From: RECO01 sp050485385
GTDB lineage: Bacteria > Pseudomonadota > Alphaproteobacteria > Geminicoccales > Geminicoccaceae
DNA length: 49,109 nt
Reading direction: 5' to 3'
Assembly: GCA_050485385.1 (NCBI GenBank)
Contig: JBJHBG010000022.1
Span: 1-49,109, forward strand
A program made the translations under genes and the position numbers. Under the pieces are notes generated by a model. The model worked only from the letters and a program-made list of their open reading frames with translations, had not been told where the DNA came from and did not search any database. This document shows positions 21,530 to 30,946 of the stretch, piece by piece. The first letter of the stretch is position 1. Each line of letters opens with the position of its first letter.

Positions 21530-22282
21530 TCACGCTTGGCGGACAGCGTAGACGTCGCCCGAGTTCGCCTGCGTCGGCAATTGGTCGAGCCAGGCACGCA
21601 GGGCGGGCGCTTCCACCGGGGTACCGAAGACGAGCTGTTGGCTCTCGCCGAGCGCCGCGTCGAAGCGCCAGCGGCCGAGCGCCTCGAGTCGGTCGACGGC
21701 GGCATGGGCGACGTCGCGCTGGATGGTGGTGAACTCGAACGAGAGGGCCGGTAGCGGCTGCGACAGCCCCGCCAGCACGTCGGCCTCGAAGCCCTCGACG
21801 TCGATCTTGACGAAAGCGGGCCGGCCGAACCGGGCGATCAGCGCGTCCAGGGTGGTTACCGGCACCTCGATCCGGTCGTCCCAGCGCTGCTCGTCCCAGC
21901 CTTCGGCGCCCGCCGCGGCGGCGACGAAGGCGTCGCTCGCGGTGCTGACCGTGGGGTTGGCGCGGTTGAGGCGAAGCGTCAGGCGGCCCTCGCGGCTGCC
22001 GACGGCCGCCTCCACCACCTCGACGCCGCGGCGCCAGCCGACCAGCACCCGGAGCACCCGCGCCATGTCCGGCTGCGGCTCGACCGCCACCACCCGTGCG
22101 CCTAGTCGCCGGAAGGCGGCCGTGCGGTCGCCGACGTGCGCGCCGACGTCGAACACGAGATCTCCCGGCCGGACGAACCGCCCGTACAGCCGCCGCATCG
22201 CCCGCGCCCGCTGCCGGTCGAGATGATAGATGCGCAGCGACCGCGCCGTGGCGGCAGCGCGGCGCCAAATCCCCGTCGTCAT
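21530..22282 (-). CDS. FkbM family SAM-dependent methyltransferase
   Basis: The product has 250 aa from the ATG at 22282, which has GAGGG 9 bases upstream; a GTG two codons earlier is too close to that site. The SAM-binding motif VFDVGAHVGDRTAAF, the acidic VVAVEPQP strand end and the C-terminal FVKIDVEGFEADVLAG are the FkbM signatures. Members methylate hydroxyls of polyketides, glycolipids or surface sugars; nothing nearby indicates the acceptor. It is the first gene of a minus-strand run leading into the IclR regulator. Confidence 0.85.
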   Translation of the reverse strand: MTTGIWRRAAATARSLRIYHLDRQRARAMRRLYGRFVRPGDLVFDVGAHVGDRTAAFRRLGARVVAVEPQPDMARVLRVLVGWRRGVEVVEAAVGSREGRLTLRLNRANPTVSTASDAFVAAAAGAEGWDEQRWDDRIEVPVTTLDALIARFGRPAFVKIDVEGFEADVLAGLSQPLPALSFEFTTIQRDVAHAAVDRLEALGRWRFDAALGESQQLVFGTPVEAPALRAWLDQLPTQANSGDVYAVRQA

Positions 22283-22318
22283 GCCCACTTCCCTCGTTAC
22301 CCTCTCGCTCGTGTATTT

Positions 22319-22350
22319 TTGAAACGTTCCAATTCGAATTTCAATATACT
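22319..22350 (+). promoter_or_regulatory. AT-rich promoter/operator zone upstream of the ferric-binding protein gene
   Basis: About 100 bases (22310-22415) are markedly AT-rich in an otherwise GC-rich window. TTGAAA at 22319-22324 could be a -35, with CAATAT (17-base spacer) or TATACT (20-base spacer) as -10. The same stretch holds a near-palindrome TTGAAACGTTCCAA (12 of 14 positions symmetric) and the perfect palindrome AATTCGAATT at 22331-22340. An iron-responsive regulator (Fur/Mur, Irr or RirA type) is plausible from the downstream genes, but no exact known box was recognised. Confidence 0.4.
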
Positions 22351-22459
22351 TTCCGCGACTACGCGCAAATTGAAGTCATTCCAAAAGATAAGGATTTTCT
22401 TTTTCGACACGTCGTGTAACCCCTCCGCGCATCGGTGGTTCCCACGAAGGAGAAACGAC

Positions 22460-23449
22460 ATGCGCATAGCTAAGCGGCTGGCCACTTTGGCGGCGCTGGG
22501 GGTGTTCGCAACGCCGGCCTTGGCGACCGAGATCACGCTGTACTCCGGGCGTGGCGAGGCGTTGGTAGCGCCCCTGGTCGGCGCGTTCGAGAAAGAGACC
22601 GGCATTACCGTCAACGTGCGCTACGGCGGCACGGCGGAACTGGCCGTGCTGATCCTGGAGGAAGGAGAGGCCTCCCCCGCCGACCTGTTCTGGGCGCAGG
22701 ACGCCGGCGCGCTCGGGGCCCTCGCCGACCGCTTCCAGCCGTTGCCTGCGGCATTGCTCGAAAAGGTGCCGGCGGCGTATCGTGACCGTGAAGGTCGTTG
22801 GGTCGCGACGTCGGGCCGCGGACGCGTCCTCTATTACTCCACGGAACGGGTGAGCGAGGACGAGTTGCCGGCAAGCGTTTTCGACCTGACCGACGAGCGC
22901 TACGCCGGGCGCGTCGCCTGGGCGCCGACCAACGGCTCGTTCCAGGCCTTCGTCACTGCGATGCGCGTCGCGCACGGCGAGGACGTCACCCGCGACTGGC
23001 TGCAAGCCATGGCCGCCAACGACGCCCGCGCCTTCCGCAACAACACCACACAGGTCATCGGCATCGCCGATGGCGAGGCGGACTTCTCGATCAACAACAA
23101 CTACTACCTGCTGCGCTTCCTCGCCGGCGACCCGGACTACCCGGTGGCCAGCGCGCTGTTCGCGGACGGCGACATCGGCAACCTGCTGCTGGTCGCGGGT
23201 GCCGGCGTCCTGGATACCGCGCGCGAAGACGAGGCGGCCATGCGCTTCGTCGAGTTCCTGCTGTCGCCGCAGGCCCAGCAGTACTTCACCGGCCAGGTGT
23301 TCGAGTATCCCGTGATCGGCCAAGTGGTGGAGAACCCGTTGTTGCCGAGCTTCGAGTCCGTCCAGGCTTCGGCGCCGGACATCGACCTCAACGACCTCGA
23401 CGATCTCGACGGCACGCTGGCGCTGCTGCGCGAAGTCGGATTGCTTTGA
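22460..23449 (+). CDS. Ferric iron ABC transporter substrate-binding protein (FbpA/FutA-like)
   Basis: The 329-aa protein starts at an ATG after GAAGGAG. A signal peptide ends at about residue 22 (ATPALA), followed by EITLYSGRGEALVAPLVGAFEKETG, typical of periplasmic ferric-binding proteins. The adjacent tyrosines in INNNYYLLRF (Y215, Y216) match the iron-binding Tyr pair of this family. It would capture Fe3+ and deliver it to the fused permease that follows, whose start overlaps this stop codon. Confidence 0.9.
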   Translation: MRIAKRLATLAALGVFATPALATEITLYSGRGEALVAPLVGAFEKETGITVNVRYGGTAELAVLILEEGEASPADLFWAQDAGALGALADRFQPLPAALLEKVPAAYRDREGRWVATSGRGRVLYYSTERVSEDELPASVFDLTDERYAGRVAWAPTNGSFQAFVTAMRVAHGEDVTRDWLQAMAANDARAFRNNTTQVIGIADGEADFSINNNYYLLRFLAGDPDYPVASALFADGDIGNLLLVAGAGVLDTAREDEAAMRFVEFLLSPQAQQYFTGQVFEYPVIGQVVENPLLPSFESVQASAPDIDLNDLDDLDGTLALLREVGLL

Positions 23450-25041
23450 GGGACGGGCTCGCCACGAGCCCGACGAGGCTGTGGGGCGGCGCGGCGGCGC
23501 CCCCCCTACTCGTTCTCCTCCCGGCGCTGCTCGTCGTCGGCGCCATGCTGGTTCCTCTGGTTTATCTCGGCATCCGCGCCCTGGAGGCGGAGCCGGCGCG
23601 GATCGTCGAGCTGGTGTGGCGGTGGCGGACGCTGCAACTCCTGCTCAACACCGCGTGGTTGACGATCGGTGTTGTCGCACTCACGACGGTCATCGCCCTG
23701 CCACTCGCCTGGCTGGTCACCCGCACCGACCTTCGCTATCCGCAACTCGTCACGATCGTGGCCACGCTGCCGCTCGCGGTCCCCGGCTACGTGATGGCCT
23801 TTGCGCTGCTCGGATTGGCTGGCCACAGCGGCTTCATGAATCAGATCTTCGGGATCCGGCTGCCGCGCCCGGAAGGCCTGGTCGGCGCGACGTTGGCACT
23901 CAGCCTCTACACTTACCCGTACCTGTTCTTGAACCTGCGTGCCGCGCTCGCCGGCATGGACCCCGGGCTCGACGAGAGCGCCCGCACCCTCGGCTGCACC
24001 CCGCGGCAGACCTTTTTTCGGGTCACGCTGCCGCACCTGAAGCCGGCGCTGTTCGCCGGTTGGCTGGTCATCGGGCTCTACGTCATCGGCGACTTCGGCG
24101 CCGTGGCGCTGATGCGCTACGAAGCCTTCTCCTACGTCATCTATACCCAGTACGCGGCGGCCTTCGACCGCGTCTACGCCGCTTGGCTGGCGTTGATCCT
24201 GGTCGCCATCGCGCTCGTGTTCGTGGTCCTCGAGGGCTACGTGCGCGACCGGAGCCGCTACGCGCGCACGGCCCACGGCACGGCCCGCCCGCGCGTGCCG
24301 GTGCGGCTCGGCTGGTGGGCGTTCCCCGCCTGGACGTTCGTCGGTGGCGTCGTCGGTGCGGCCCTCGGCCTACCGCTTTTGGTCCTGGGCTTTTGGATCA
24401 GCCTGGCGCCGGTCGCACCGGTGATCCCGGAACTGCTGACGAGCTTCCGCCATTCGCTCTCGGCGGCCCTGCCGGCGGCGCTGGCCGCCGTGGTGTTCGC
24501 CCTGCCGGTCGCCGTCCTGGCGGTGCGCTACCCGTCGCCGATGTCACGCGCCGTCGACCGCCTCGCCTTCGTCGGCTACGCGGTGCCGCCCTTGGCCTTC
24601 GCTTTGGCGATGGTGTTCCTCGCCCTGTCGTCCTTGCCGATCCTCTACCAGACGCTGGTGCTCTTGGTGCTCGCCTACGCACTCAACTTCCTGCCGCTGG
24701 CCCTCGGCCCGCTGCGAGCGACGCTCTACCAAGTGCCGAGGTCGATGGAAGACGCCGCGCGCACCCTCGGCTACGGCCCCTTGCGCGTCTTCTGGCACGT
24801 CATCTTGCCGCTGACGCGGCGCGGCATGGTGGTGGCGGCGGTGATGGTCTTCGTCATCGCCATGAAGGAACTGCCGATCGCCTTCCTGCTCGCGCCCACC
24901 GGCTTCCGCTCGCTCGCCATCGTCATGTTCGGCCGCACCTCCGAGGGCATGCTGCTCCAGGCTGCCCCCTACGCTTTGTTGATCGTGGTGCTGTCGTCGG
25001 CCGTGGTGTGGCTCATGTTCCGACAGGAAGGTCGAAGCTGA
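23446..25041 (+). CDS. Ferric iron ABC transporter permease (FbpB-like, fused double permease)
   Basis: The product has 531 aa from a TTG that overlaps the upstream TGA (TTGA), indicating translational coupling; the next in-frame ATG (23545) would remove the first membrane helix. It contains two BPD_transp_1 halves, each with about six helices and an EAA loop: DESARTLGCTPRQTFFRVTLP and MEDAARTLGYGPLRVFWHVILP. This is the arrangement of FbpB/SfuB. The ATPase (FbpC) that normally completes the operon is absent here; the next gene is unrelated. Confidence 0.9.
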   Translation: MRDGLATSPTRLWGGAAAPPLLVLLPALLVVGAMLVPLVYLGIRALEAEPARIVELVWRWRTLQLLLNTAWLTIGVVALTTVIALPLAWLVTRTDLRYPQLVTIVATLPLAVPGYVMAFALLGLAGHSGFMNQIFGIRLPRPEGLVGATLALSLYTYPYLFLNLRAALAGMDPGLDESARTLGCTPRQTFFRVTLPHLKPALFAGWLVIGLYVIGDFGAVALMRYEAFSYVIYTQYAAAFDRVYAAWLALILVAIALVFVVLEGYVRDRSRYARTAHGTARPRVPVRLGWWAFPAWTFVGGVVGAALGLPLLVLGFWISLAPVAPVIPELLTSFRHSLSAALPAALAAVVFALPVAVLAVRYPSPMSRAVDRLAFVGYAVPPLAFALAMVFLALSSLPILYQTLVLLVLAYALNFLPLALGPLRATLYQVPRSMEDAARTLGYGPLRVFWHVILPLTRRGMVVAAVMVFVIAMKELPIAFLLAPTGFRSLAIVMFGRTSEGMLLQAAPYALLIVVLSSAVVWLMFRQEGRS

Positions 25042-25133
25042 GCGCACGGGCGATCACGCCCGATCCTTGACACGGGCGGCCAACAGGTGCCGTCGTGGGA
25101 GCGGAGAGGCAGGCCGACGGAGAGCCCGTGCAC

Positions 25134-26342
25134 ATGCGTTCGTCAGCCAGGTCGAGGAGAGGCCCGGCAAGCTCCGACGCGGTCGCGCGACGGCCCGACT
25201 GGACGACGCCTACGGCGGTGCCGCCATCGTCGGGTGCGGCGTTGTTCGACCTCGGCGGCCTGCGGCTTCTGCCGCAACGCGACGCCATGGCGCGACGGCA
25301 GGGTGCTGCGCCTGCAAGGTCGACGCCGCCGCGGCGGGTAGGCTCGCCCGTCACCGACTCCTGCCCGCTCCCAACCGGACTGCTGCGGTGGTCGATCCAG
25401 GGCTTCGAAGGGCGGCGCGGGGGGTGCTTCGACGTGCACCTGGAGTTTCGCCCCGGCCGGATCGTCCCCTTCCATCTCGGCGGCCGTGCGTTGAGTCCGG
25501 CGGTCGGTGCGCGCTTCGTGCCGGACGACCGGCCCATCGCCTTCGTGCAGACGGTGCAGGAATCTGAGCCGACGACCCTTCCGGACGGCCGGTCCGGCAC
25601 CGCCTTCGACCAGCCGTTCCTCGACGCCAACCCCAACGAGACCGATCCCTTCTACGGTGCCATGTGGAACCAAGCCGATCGGATGTGGGCGGACGAAGTC
25701 ACCGCGGTTGCCGATTGCGAGCGACGCGGTGGGCAGCCCGGCAGCCACTTCTATCGACCGGGGCGCGACAGCGCGGTCATCAACGATTCGCCGCACGTGC
25801 GCACCGGTCAACGCAAATCGTTTCAGACCACCGCGGTGGTGATGGCGACGGGCGAGGTTCTCGCGAGCCTGCTCTGGGCCGTGGAGCATGACGGCAGCAC
25901 CGTGCGCGTGCATCCGGTGACCTGCCGCCGCACTGCCGCTCCCGGCGATGGGCGCCACACGCCCGACCATCGAACGCTGCTCGACGACTTCTACAAACGG
26001 GGCAATCGGCGCGTGATCGACGGCTTCGCGAGTGGCAGCGCGGCGCTGCCACCAGGGGCCGGCCGCGTGCTCGATGCCACGGCCACCGCTCTGGGCGATC
26101 ATGCCTCCGACCACATCGTCGTCGGTGGGTCGGCGACGGCGGCGGAGGGTGGCAGCGACAGGCTCGCTCGGGCGCGCGCCGATGTGGTGGCGGCGGCGCT
26201 CCGCGAGCGTGGGGTTACGGCATCACGACTGCGGGTCGAGTCCTACGCCGCCACTTGGGCGCGTGCCCCGACCGCCGATCCGTCGTCCGGGCCATCGAAC
26301 CGCCGCGTTCAACTCACCATCGTGCGCGGCCGCCGGCCGTAG
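25134..26342 (+). CDS. OmpA-domain protein with uncharacterised N-terminal region
   Basis: The product has 402 aa from an ATG with GGAGAG 9 bases upstream; GTG codons at 25095 and 25128 are alternatives. Residues about 297-397 resemble an OmpA-like peptidoglycan-binding domain: FASGSAALPP, then a DRLARARADVVAAALRERG helix and SNRRVQL near the end. Residues about 70-265 form an unrecognised domain with SDRPIAFVQTVQ-like and Trp-rich segments. Residues 35-48 (AALFDLGGLRLLPQ) faintly recall the short leader before DUF4157 domains. No signal peptide is visible, odd for an OmpA-type protein and suggesting another export route. The function is unknown. Confidence 0.65.
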   Translation: MRSSARSRRGPASSDAVARRPDWTTPTAVPPSSGAALFDLGGLRLLPQRDAMARRQGAAPARSTPPRRVGSPVTDSCPLPTGLLRWSIQGFEGRRGGCFDVHLEFRPGRIVPFHLGGRALSPAVGARFVPDDRPIAFVQTVQESEPTTLPDGRSGTAFDQPFLDANPNETDPFYGAMWNQADRMWADEVTAVADCERRGGQPGSHFYRPGRDSAVINDSPHVRTGQRKSFQTTAVVMATGEVLASLLWAVEHDGSTVRVHPVTCRRTAAPGDGRHTPDHRTLLDDFYKRGNRRVIDGFASGSAALPPGAGRVLDATATALGDHASDHIVVGGSATAAEGGSDRLARARADVVAAALRERGVTASRLRVESYAATWARAPTADPSSGPSNRRVQLTIVRGRRP

Positions 26343-26392
26343 ATCCCGACCGGCAAACCGTCGGCCATCCCGTGCGTCCGCAACGGCAGCAC

Positions 26393-27190
26393 TCAATGCG
26401 CCAGGATTTGGCTCAAGAACAGCTTGGTGCGGTCGAACTTCGGATCGCCGAAGAACTCTTCGGGCGGCGCCTGCTCGACGATCTCGCCCATGTCCATGAA
26501 GATGACGCGGTCGGCGACCCGGCGGGCGAAGCCCATCTCGTGGGTGACCACCAGCATGGTCATGCCCTCCATCGCCAACTGCACCATGGCGTCGAGCACC
26601 TCCTTGATCATCTCCGGGTCGAGTGCCGAGGTCGGCTCGTCGAACAGCATGATCTTGGGCTTCATGCAGAGGGCGCGGGCAATGGCCACGCGCTGTTGCT
26701 GACCGCCGGAGAGTTGGAGCGGATATTTCAACGCCTGCTCCGGGATGCGCACCCGCTCGAGCAGGCTCATCGCCAGTTCCTCGGCCTCCGCCTTCGGCAT
26801 CTTCTTCACGTAGATCGGCGCCAGGGTGCAGTTTTCGAGCACCGACAAGTGCGGGAACAGGTTGAACTGTTGGAACACCATACCGACTTCGGAGCGGATG
26901 GCGTCGATGTTCTTGACGTTGTTGTTGAGGGGCGTGCCATCGACGATCACCTCGCCTTCCTGGTGTTCCTCCAGGTGGTTGATGCAGCGGATCAGGGTCG
27001 ACTTGCCGGAGCCCGACGGGCCGCAGACGACGATGCGCTCGCCCTGATAGACTGTGAGGTCGATGTCCTTGAGGACGTGGAACTGTCCGAACCACTTGTT
27101 GAGCTTGTTGATCTCGATGATGCGGTTGCTGGAGCGTGAGGAAGCGATCGCCGCACGCTCGGCGGCTTCGCGTTCGGTGATCTCGGTCAT
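26393..27190 (-). CDS. aapP: General L-amino acid ABC transporter ATP-binding protein
   Basis: The 265-aa ATPase has Walker A GPSGSGKST, Q-loop VFQQFNLFPH, signature LSGGQQQRVAIARAL, Walker B IMLFDEPTSALDP and a switch His in VVTHEMGFA. It belongs to the polar amino acid (GlnQ/AapP/BztD) subfamily. It is the last gene of a four-gene minus-strand cluster, 38 bases after the permease, and powers uptake through the two permeases upstream. Confidence 0.94.
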   Translation of the reverse strand: MTEITEREAAERAAIASSRSSNRIIEINKLNKWFGQFHVLKDIDLTVYQGERIVVCGPSGSGKSTLIRCINHLEEHQEGEVIVDGTPLNNNVKNIDAIRSEVGMVFQQFNLFPHLSVLENCTLAPIYVKKMPKAEAEELAMSLLERVRIPEQALKYPLQLSGGQQQRVAIARALCMKPKIMLFDEPTSALDPEMIKEVLDAMVQLAMEGMTMLVVTHEMGFARRVADRVIFMDMGEIVEQAPPEEFFGDPKFDRTKLFLSQILAH

Positions 27191-27228
27191 GGGGCTCGGA
27201 TCTCCTCGATGACGATGGCGCGGACGCC

Positions 27229-28584
27229 TCAGCGGCGAACGCTGTGGCCGGTGTCCAGCTTGCGCTCCAGGTTGATGCTGTACTGCGACATGGCGAAGCA
27301 GCAGATGAAGTAGAGGACCGTCACCGCGAAGAACGGCTCGATGAACAGCCCCAGCCAGCGCGTGTCCTCGCCCACCGCCCGCGCCATGTTCAAGACGTCG
27401 AACAGGCCGATGATCGAGACCAGCGTGGTGTCCTTGAACAGGCCGATGAAGTTGCCGACGATGGTCGGAATCATGATCTTGAGGGCCTGCGGCATGATGA
27501 TCAGTGCGGTCGATTGCCAGTAGCCCAGTCCCATGGCGGACGCGGCCTCGTACTGGCCGCGCGGGATCGCCTGAAGCCCGCCGCGGATCACCTCCGCCAT
27601 GTAGGCGGCGGCGAACAGGCAGACGGCGACGATGGCACGCACGAGCTGGTTCACCTCCACGCCGACCGGCAGGAACAACGGCAGCATGGTGTTGAACATG
27701 AACAGGATGGTGATCAGCGGCACCGAGCGGAACAGCTCGATGAACAGCACGCAGAAGGTGCGGATCACCGGCATGTCGCACCGCCGGCCGAGCGCGAGGA
27801 CGATGCCGGACGGCAGCGAGAAGGCGATGCCGATGCCGGAAATGACGACCGTCAGAAAGAAGCCGCCCCAGCGCGTGGTCGGCACTTCCCGCAGGTGCCA
27901 GAAGTAGACCAGGACGAAGGCCGCCAGCAGCATCGCCGCCGCCACCGCCCAGAGGACGCGGCGCTGGTCCCGGTCGTCGCGCCGGTGCGCGCCGAGCAGG
28001 GTGAGCGCGAAGCGGCCGAAGGTGGCGCCGGTGAAGGTCTCCACGAGAGCCGTTGCCCACACCCAGACGAAGCAAGCCACGGCACCGGAGATCAGGAGCG
28101 ACCAGAAAAAGCCCTTGTCGCCGCCGAGGAACCAGTAGGAGGCGAGGAACGGATAGACCAGCACGGCCGAAAGCCCGATCGCCACCTTCGACTGCACGCG
28201 TGGCATCCAGAGCGGCACCACCCAGAGCAAGAGGGTGAGGAAGCCCATGTTCACGCGCCAGATCTGATCGGCGGGGTAGAGCCCGTACATGAGCTGGCGC
28301 GACCAGGCGATCACGCCCGGCCAGCAGGCGCCGGCGCGGCCGACCCGGTCCAAGCACTCACGCCGGTCCGCTGCCTCCCAAACGGCGTTGAAGATCGCCC
28401 AGTCGAGGAGCGCCGCCACGACGACGTAGGCGATGTAGGCGCCGACCAGGGTCAACAGGGCGTTCGACGGACTGGAGAACAGGTTCTGGCGCATCCAGCC
28501 GATCACGCCGGTGGTGGCGGGCGGCGCGGGGCGGGGCGGCTTCGGTTCGAAGGGAACGCCGCCCATGGCGCGCATGTCGGACAT
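27229..28584 (-). CDS. aapM: General L-amino acid ABC transporter permease (AapM/BztC)
   Basis: The 451-aa membrane protein has a long N-terminal region with about four helices before the transport core, as in AapM/BztC. The core contains GIGIAFSLPSGIVLALGRR, the conserved VLFIELFRSVPLITILFMFN segment and an EAA-type loop (QYEAASAMGLGYWQSTALIIMPQAL). Only three bases separate it from aapQ, so the two are surely cotranscribed and form the heterodimeric channel. Confidence 0.94.
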   Translation of the reverse strand: MSDMRAMGGVPFEPKPPRPAPPATTGVIGWMRQNLFSSPSNALLTLVGAYIAYVVVAALLDWAIFNAVWEAADRRECLDRVGRAGACWPGVIAWSRQLMYGLYPADQIWRVNMGFLTLLLWVVPLWMPRVQSKVAIGLSAVLVYPFLASYWFLGGDKGFFWSLLISGAVACFVWVWATALVETFTGATFGRFALTLLGAHRRDDRDQRRVLWAVAAAMLLAAFVLVYFWHLREVPTTRWGGFFLTVVISGIGIAFSLPSGIVLALGRRCDMPVIRTFCVLFIELFRSVPLITILFMFNTMLPLFLPVGVEVNQLVRAIVAVCLFAAAYMAEVIRGGLQAIPRGQYEAASAMGLGYWQSTALIIMPQALKIMIPTIVGNFIGLFKDTTLVSIIGLFDVLNMARAVGEDTRWLGLFIEPFFAVTVLYFICCFAMSQYSINLERKLDTGHSVRR

Positions 28585-28587
28585 GGC

Positions 28588-29784
28588 TCAGCGCTCCTTC
28601 AACAAGACGCGGCGGTTGTAGGCGTTCATGATGATCGAAACGAACAGGCTGGCGGCGCAGTAGAACGCCATGGTCATCGCCACGATCGGGATCGCCCGCC
28701 CGGACTGGTTGAGCGAGGTGTTCATCCACACGCTGACGAGGTCGGGGAAGCCGATGGCGATGGCGAGCGAGCTGTTCTTGGTGACGTTCAGGTACTGGCT
28801 GATCAAGGGCGGCACGATCACGCGCAGCGCCTGCGGCAGCACGATCAGCCGCATCGTCCAGTTGGGCTTCAGGTTGAGCGAGTTCGCCGCCTCGGTCTGG
28901 CCGCGACCGACCGACTGGACGCCGGAGCGGACGATCTCGGCGATGAAGCAGGACGTGTAGACCGAAAGCGCGATGACCAGCGCGCAGAAGCTCGGTGGCA
29001 CCGACCAGCCGCCGCGGAAGTTGAAGCCCGCGAGTTCCGGCACGTCCCAGCCGAGCGGGCGGCCCAGCACCAGGAAGGCGAGCAGCGGCAGGCCGACGAG
29101 CAGCCCGGCCCCGACGCTCAGCGAGGGGAAGATCTGCCCGGTGGCGTCCTGACGCCGCTTGGCCCAGACGCGCACGGCGACCGCTGCGGCGAGCCCGACG
29201 AGGAGGGCGACCAGGACCGCATCGAAGCCCGGCTCCGGGATCGGCGCCGGCAGGTAGAAGCCGCGATTGTTGAGCGCGAACAGGTCGAACCAGACGAGGC
29301 TGTCCCGCGGCCGCGGCAGCAGGTTGAAGACGCCGAAGAACCACGCGATGATCTGGAGCAGGAGCGGTGTGTTGCGCAGGACCTCGACGTAGCTGCGCGC
29401 CAACGTGCGGATCAGCCAGTTGTTGGAGAGCCGGGCGAGGCCGACGAACAGACCCAGCACCGTGGCGAACACGATCGAGATGATGGCGACCAACAGCGTG
29501 TTGGCGATGCCGACCTGGAAGACCCGCCAGTAGGTGTCGTTTTCCCGGTAGGGGATCAGCGTGAAGCTGATACCGAAGCCCGCCGTCGAGCCGAGGAAGC
29601 CGAAGCCCGCCGACATGTTCCGCTGCGCCATGTTGGCCATGGTGTTGTCGACGATCCACCAGAAGAACAGCACCAGCCCGAGGCCGGTCAGCGCCTGGTA
29701 GACGACGGAGCGGAAGGTGGCGTCGTTGACGAACGCCCAGAACGAAGCGGGCGACGCGCGCCTCTGGTCACGGGTGATGGCCAT
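28588..29784 (-). CDS. aapQ: General L-amino acid ABC transporter permease (AapQ/BztB)
   Basis: The 398-aa membrane protein shows family hallmarks: early helix LTGLGLVLFFWWIVDNTMANM, the GFGFLGSTAGFGISFTLIPY loop, SYVEVLRNTPLLLQIIAWFF, and an EAA loop (TEAANSLNLKPNWTMRLIVLPQAL). It pairs with the downstream AapM. A 133-base gap separates it from aapJ, common for a binding-protein gene expressed at a higher level. Confidence 0.94.
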   Translation of the reverse strand: MAITRDQRRASPASFWAFVNDATFRSVVYQALTGLGLVLFFWWIVDNTMANMAQRNMSAGFGFLGSTAGFGISFTLIPYRENDTYWRVFQVGIANTLLVAIISIVFATVLGLFVGLARLSNNWLIRTLARSYVEVLRNTPLLLQIIAWFFGVFNLLPRPRDSLVWFDLFALNNRGFYLPAPIPEPGFDAVLVALLVGLAAAVAVRVWAKRRQDATGQIFPSLSVGAGLLVGLPLLAFLVLGRPLGWDVPELAGFNFRGGWSVPPSFCALVIALSVYTSCFIAEIVRSGVQSVGRGQTEAANSLNLKPNWTMRLIVLPQALRVIVPPLISQYLNVTKNSSLAIAIGFPDLVSVWMNTSLNQSGRAIPIVAMTMAFYCAASLFVSIIMNAYNRRVLLKER

Positions 29785-29917
29785 GCGGCGCCCTCCTGGC
29801 GTGACGACGATGGGGGACCGGTTGCGTCATCGGACCGAACGATGATGGGCACGGCGCGTGCCGCCGGGGAACCGCGTCCCCCGACGGCAGCGCCTTCGTC
29901 ACGTGCTCAGGCGTGGC

Positions 29918-30946
29918 TCACCGGAACGGCATCGCGTAGACGATGCCGCCGTCGTACCACTGCGCGTTCAGCGTGCCCGCGCGCGGGATGCCGATCGGCG
30001 TGTTCTCGCCGACGTGCCGCTCGTACATCTCGCCGTAGTTGCCGACGCTCGAGATCACGTTGACCATGAAGTCGGCGGCCAGACCCATTTCCTCGCCGAT
30101 ATTGCCCTCGACACCCAGCAGTCGGCGGATGTTCGGGTTGTCGGACTCGAGCATCTCCTGCACGTTCTCGGAGCTGACACCCAGCTCCTCGGCCTCGATG
30201 ATGCCGTAGAGCACCCAGCGCACGATGTTTGCCCAGGCGTCGTCACCCTGCCGCACGACGGGGCCGAGCGGCTCCTTCGAGATGGTCTCGGGCAGGATCA
30301 TGTGCTCGTCGGGGCTCGGGAAGGCCGAGCGCCGGGAGGCGAGGCCCGACTTGTCGTTGGTGTAGGCGTCGCAGCCGCCGCCCAGGTAGGTCTCGACGAG
30401 GACGTTGACGTTCTCGTTGGTGACCGGGGTGAACTCCATGTTGTTGGCGCGGAAGTAGTCGGCGAGGTTCAGCTCGGTGGTGGTGCCGGTGAGCACGCAG
30501 ACCGTTGCTCCATCGAGCTCGAGTGCCGAGCTGATGCCGCTGTCGACCGGCACCATGAAGCCCTGGCCGTCGTAGAAGTTCACACCCGCGAAGTTCAGCC
30601 CGAGCTGGGTGTCGCGCACGGCCGTCCAGGTGGTGGTGCGGCTCAGCATGTCGCTCTCGCCGTTGGCGAGCGAGGTGAAGCGGACCGCCGAGGTGACCGA
30701 CTGGTACTCGATGCGGTCCGGGTCGCCGAAGATGGCGGCCGACACCGCCCGGCAGACGTCGACGTCGATGCCCGACCAGGTGCCGTCGTCGGCGAGCTGG
30801 TAGAACCCCGGCGTCGGCAGCCCGACCTGGCAGTTCAGATGGCCGCGCTCCTGGACCTGGTTCAGGGTCTGCGCCTGGGCACCACTGGCCCAGCCCGCGA
30901 GGCCGACCGCGGCGGCTGCCGCGAGATAGGGGAGATGGCGGTTCAT
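29918..30946 (-). CDS. aapJ: General L-amino acid ABC transporter substrate-binding protein
   Basis: The 342-aa periplasmic protein starts after TAGGAGG. A signal peptide ends near ASGAQA (residue about 25). The mature part starts TLNQVQERGHLNCQVGLPTPGF and has GTWSGIDVDVCRAVSAAIFGD, the BztA/AapJ pattern for a broad L-amino-acid binder. It is the first gene of the cluster and carries a sigma-54-type promoter match about 70 bases upstream. Confidence 0.95.
   Translation of the reverse strand: MNRHLPYLAAAAAVGLAGWASGAQAQTLNQVQERGHLNCQVGLPTPGFYQLADDGTWSGIDVDVCRAVSAAIFGDPDRIEYQSVTSAVRFTSLANGESDMLSRTTTWTAVRDTQLGLNFAGVNFYDGQGFMVPVDSGISSALELDGATVCVLTGTTTELNLADYFRANNMEFTPVTNENVNVLVETYLGGGCDAYTNDKSGLASRRSAFPSPDEHMILPETISKEPLGPVVRQGDDAWANIVRWVLYGIIEAEELGVSSENVQEMLESDNPNIRRLLGVEGNIGEEMGLAADFMVNVISSVGNYGEMYERHVGENTPIGIPRAGTLNAQWYDGGIVYAMPFR

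Noticed and set aside
26343..26392. Imperfect CCGAC...GTCGG hairpin between the OmpA-like gene and aapP
   Set aside because: It is only five contiguous pairs with a bulge and no U-run, too weak to call a terminator.
27244..30063. 939-codon plus-strand open frame opposite the aap permeases
   Set aside because: It is antisense to well-supported transporter genes and its composition is typical of mirrored membrane-protein codons.
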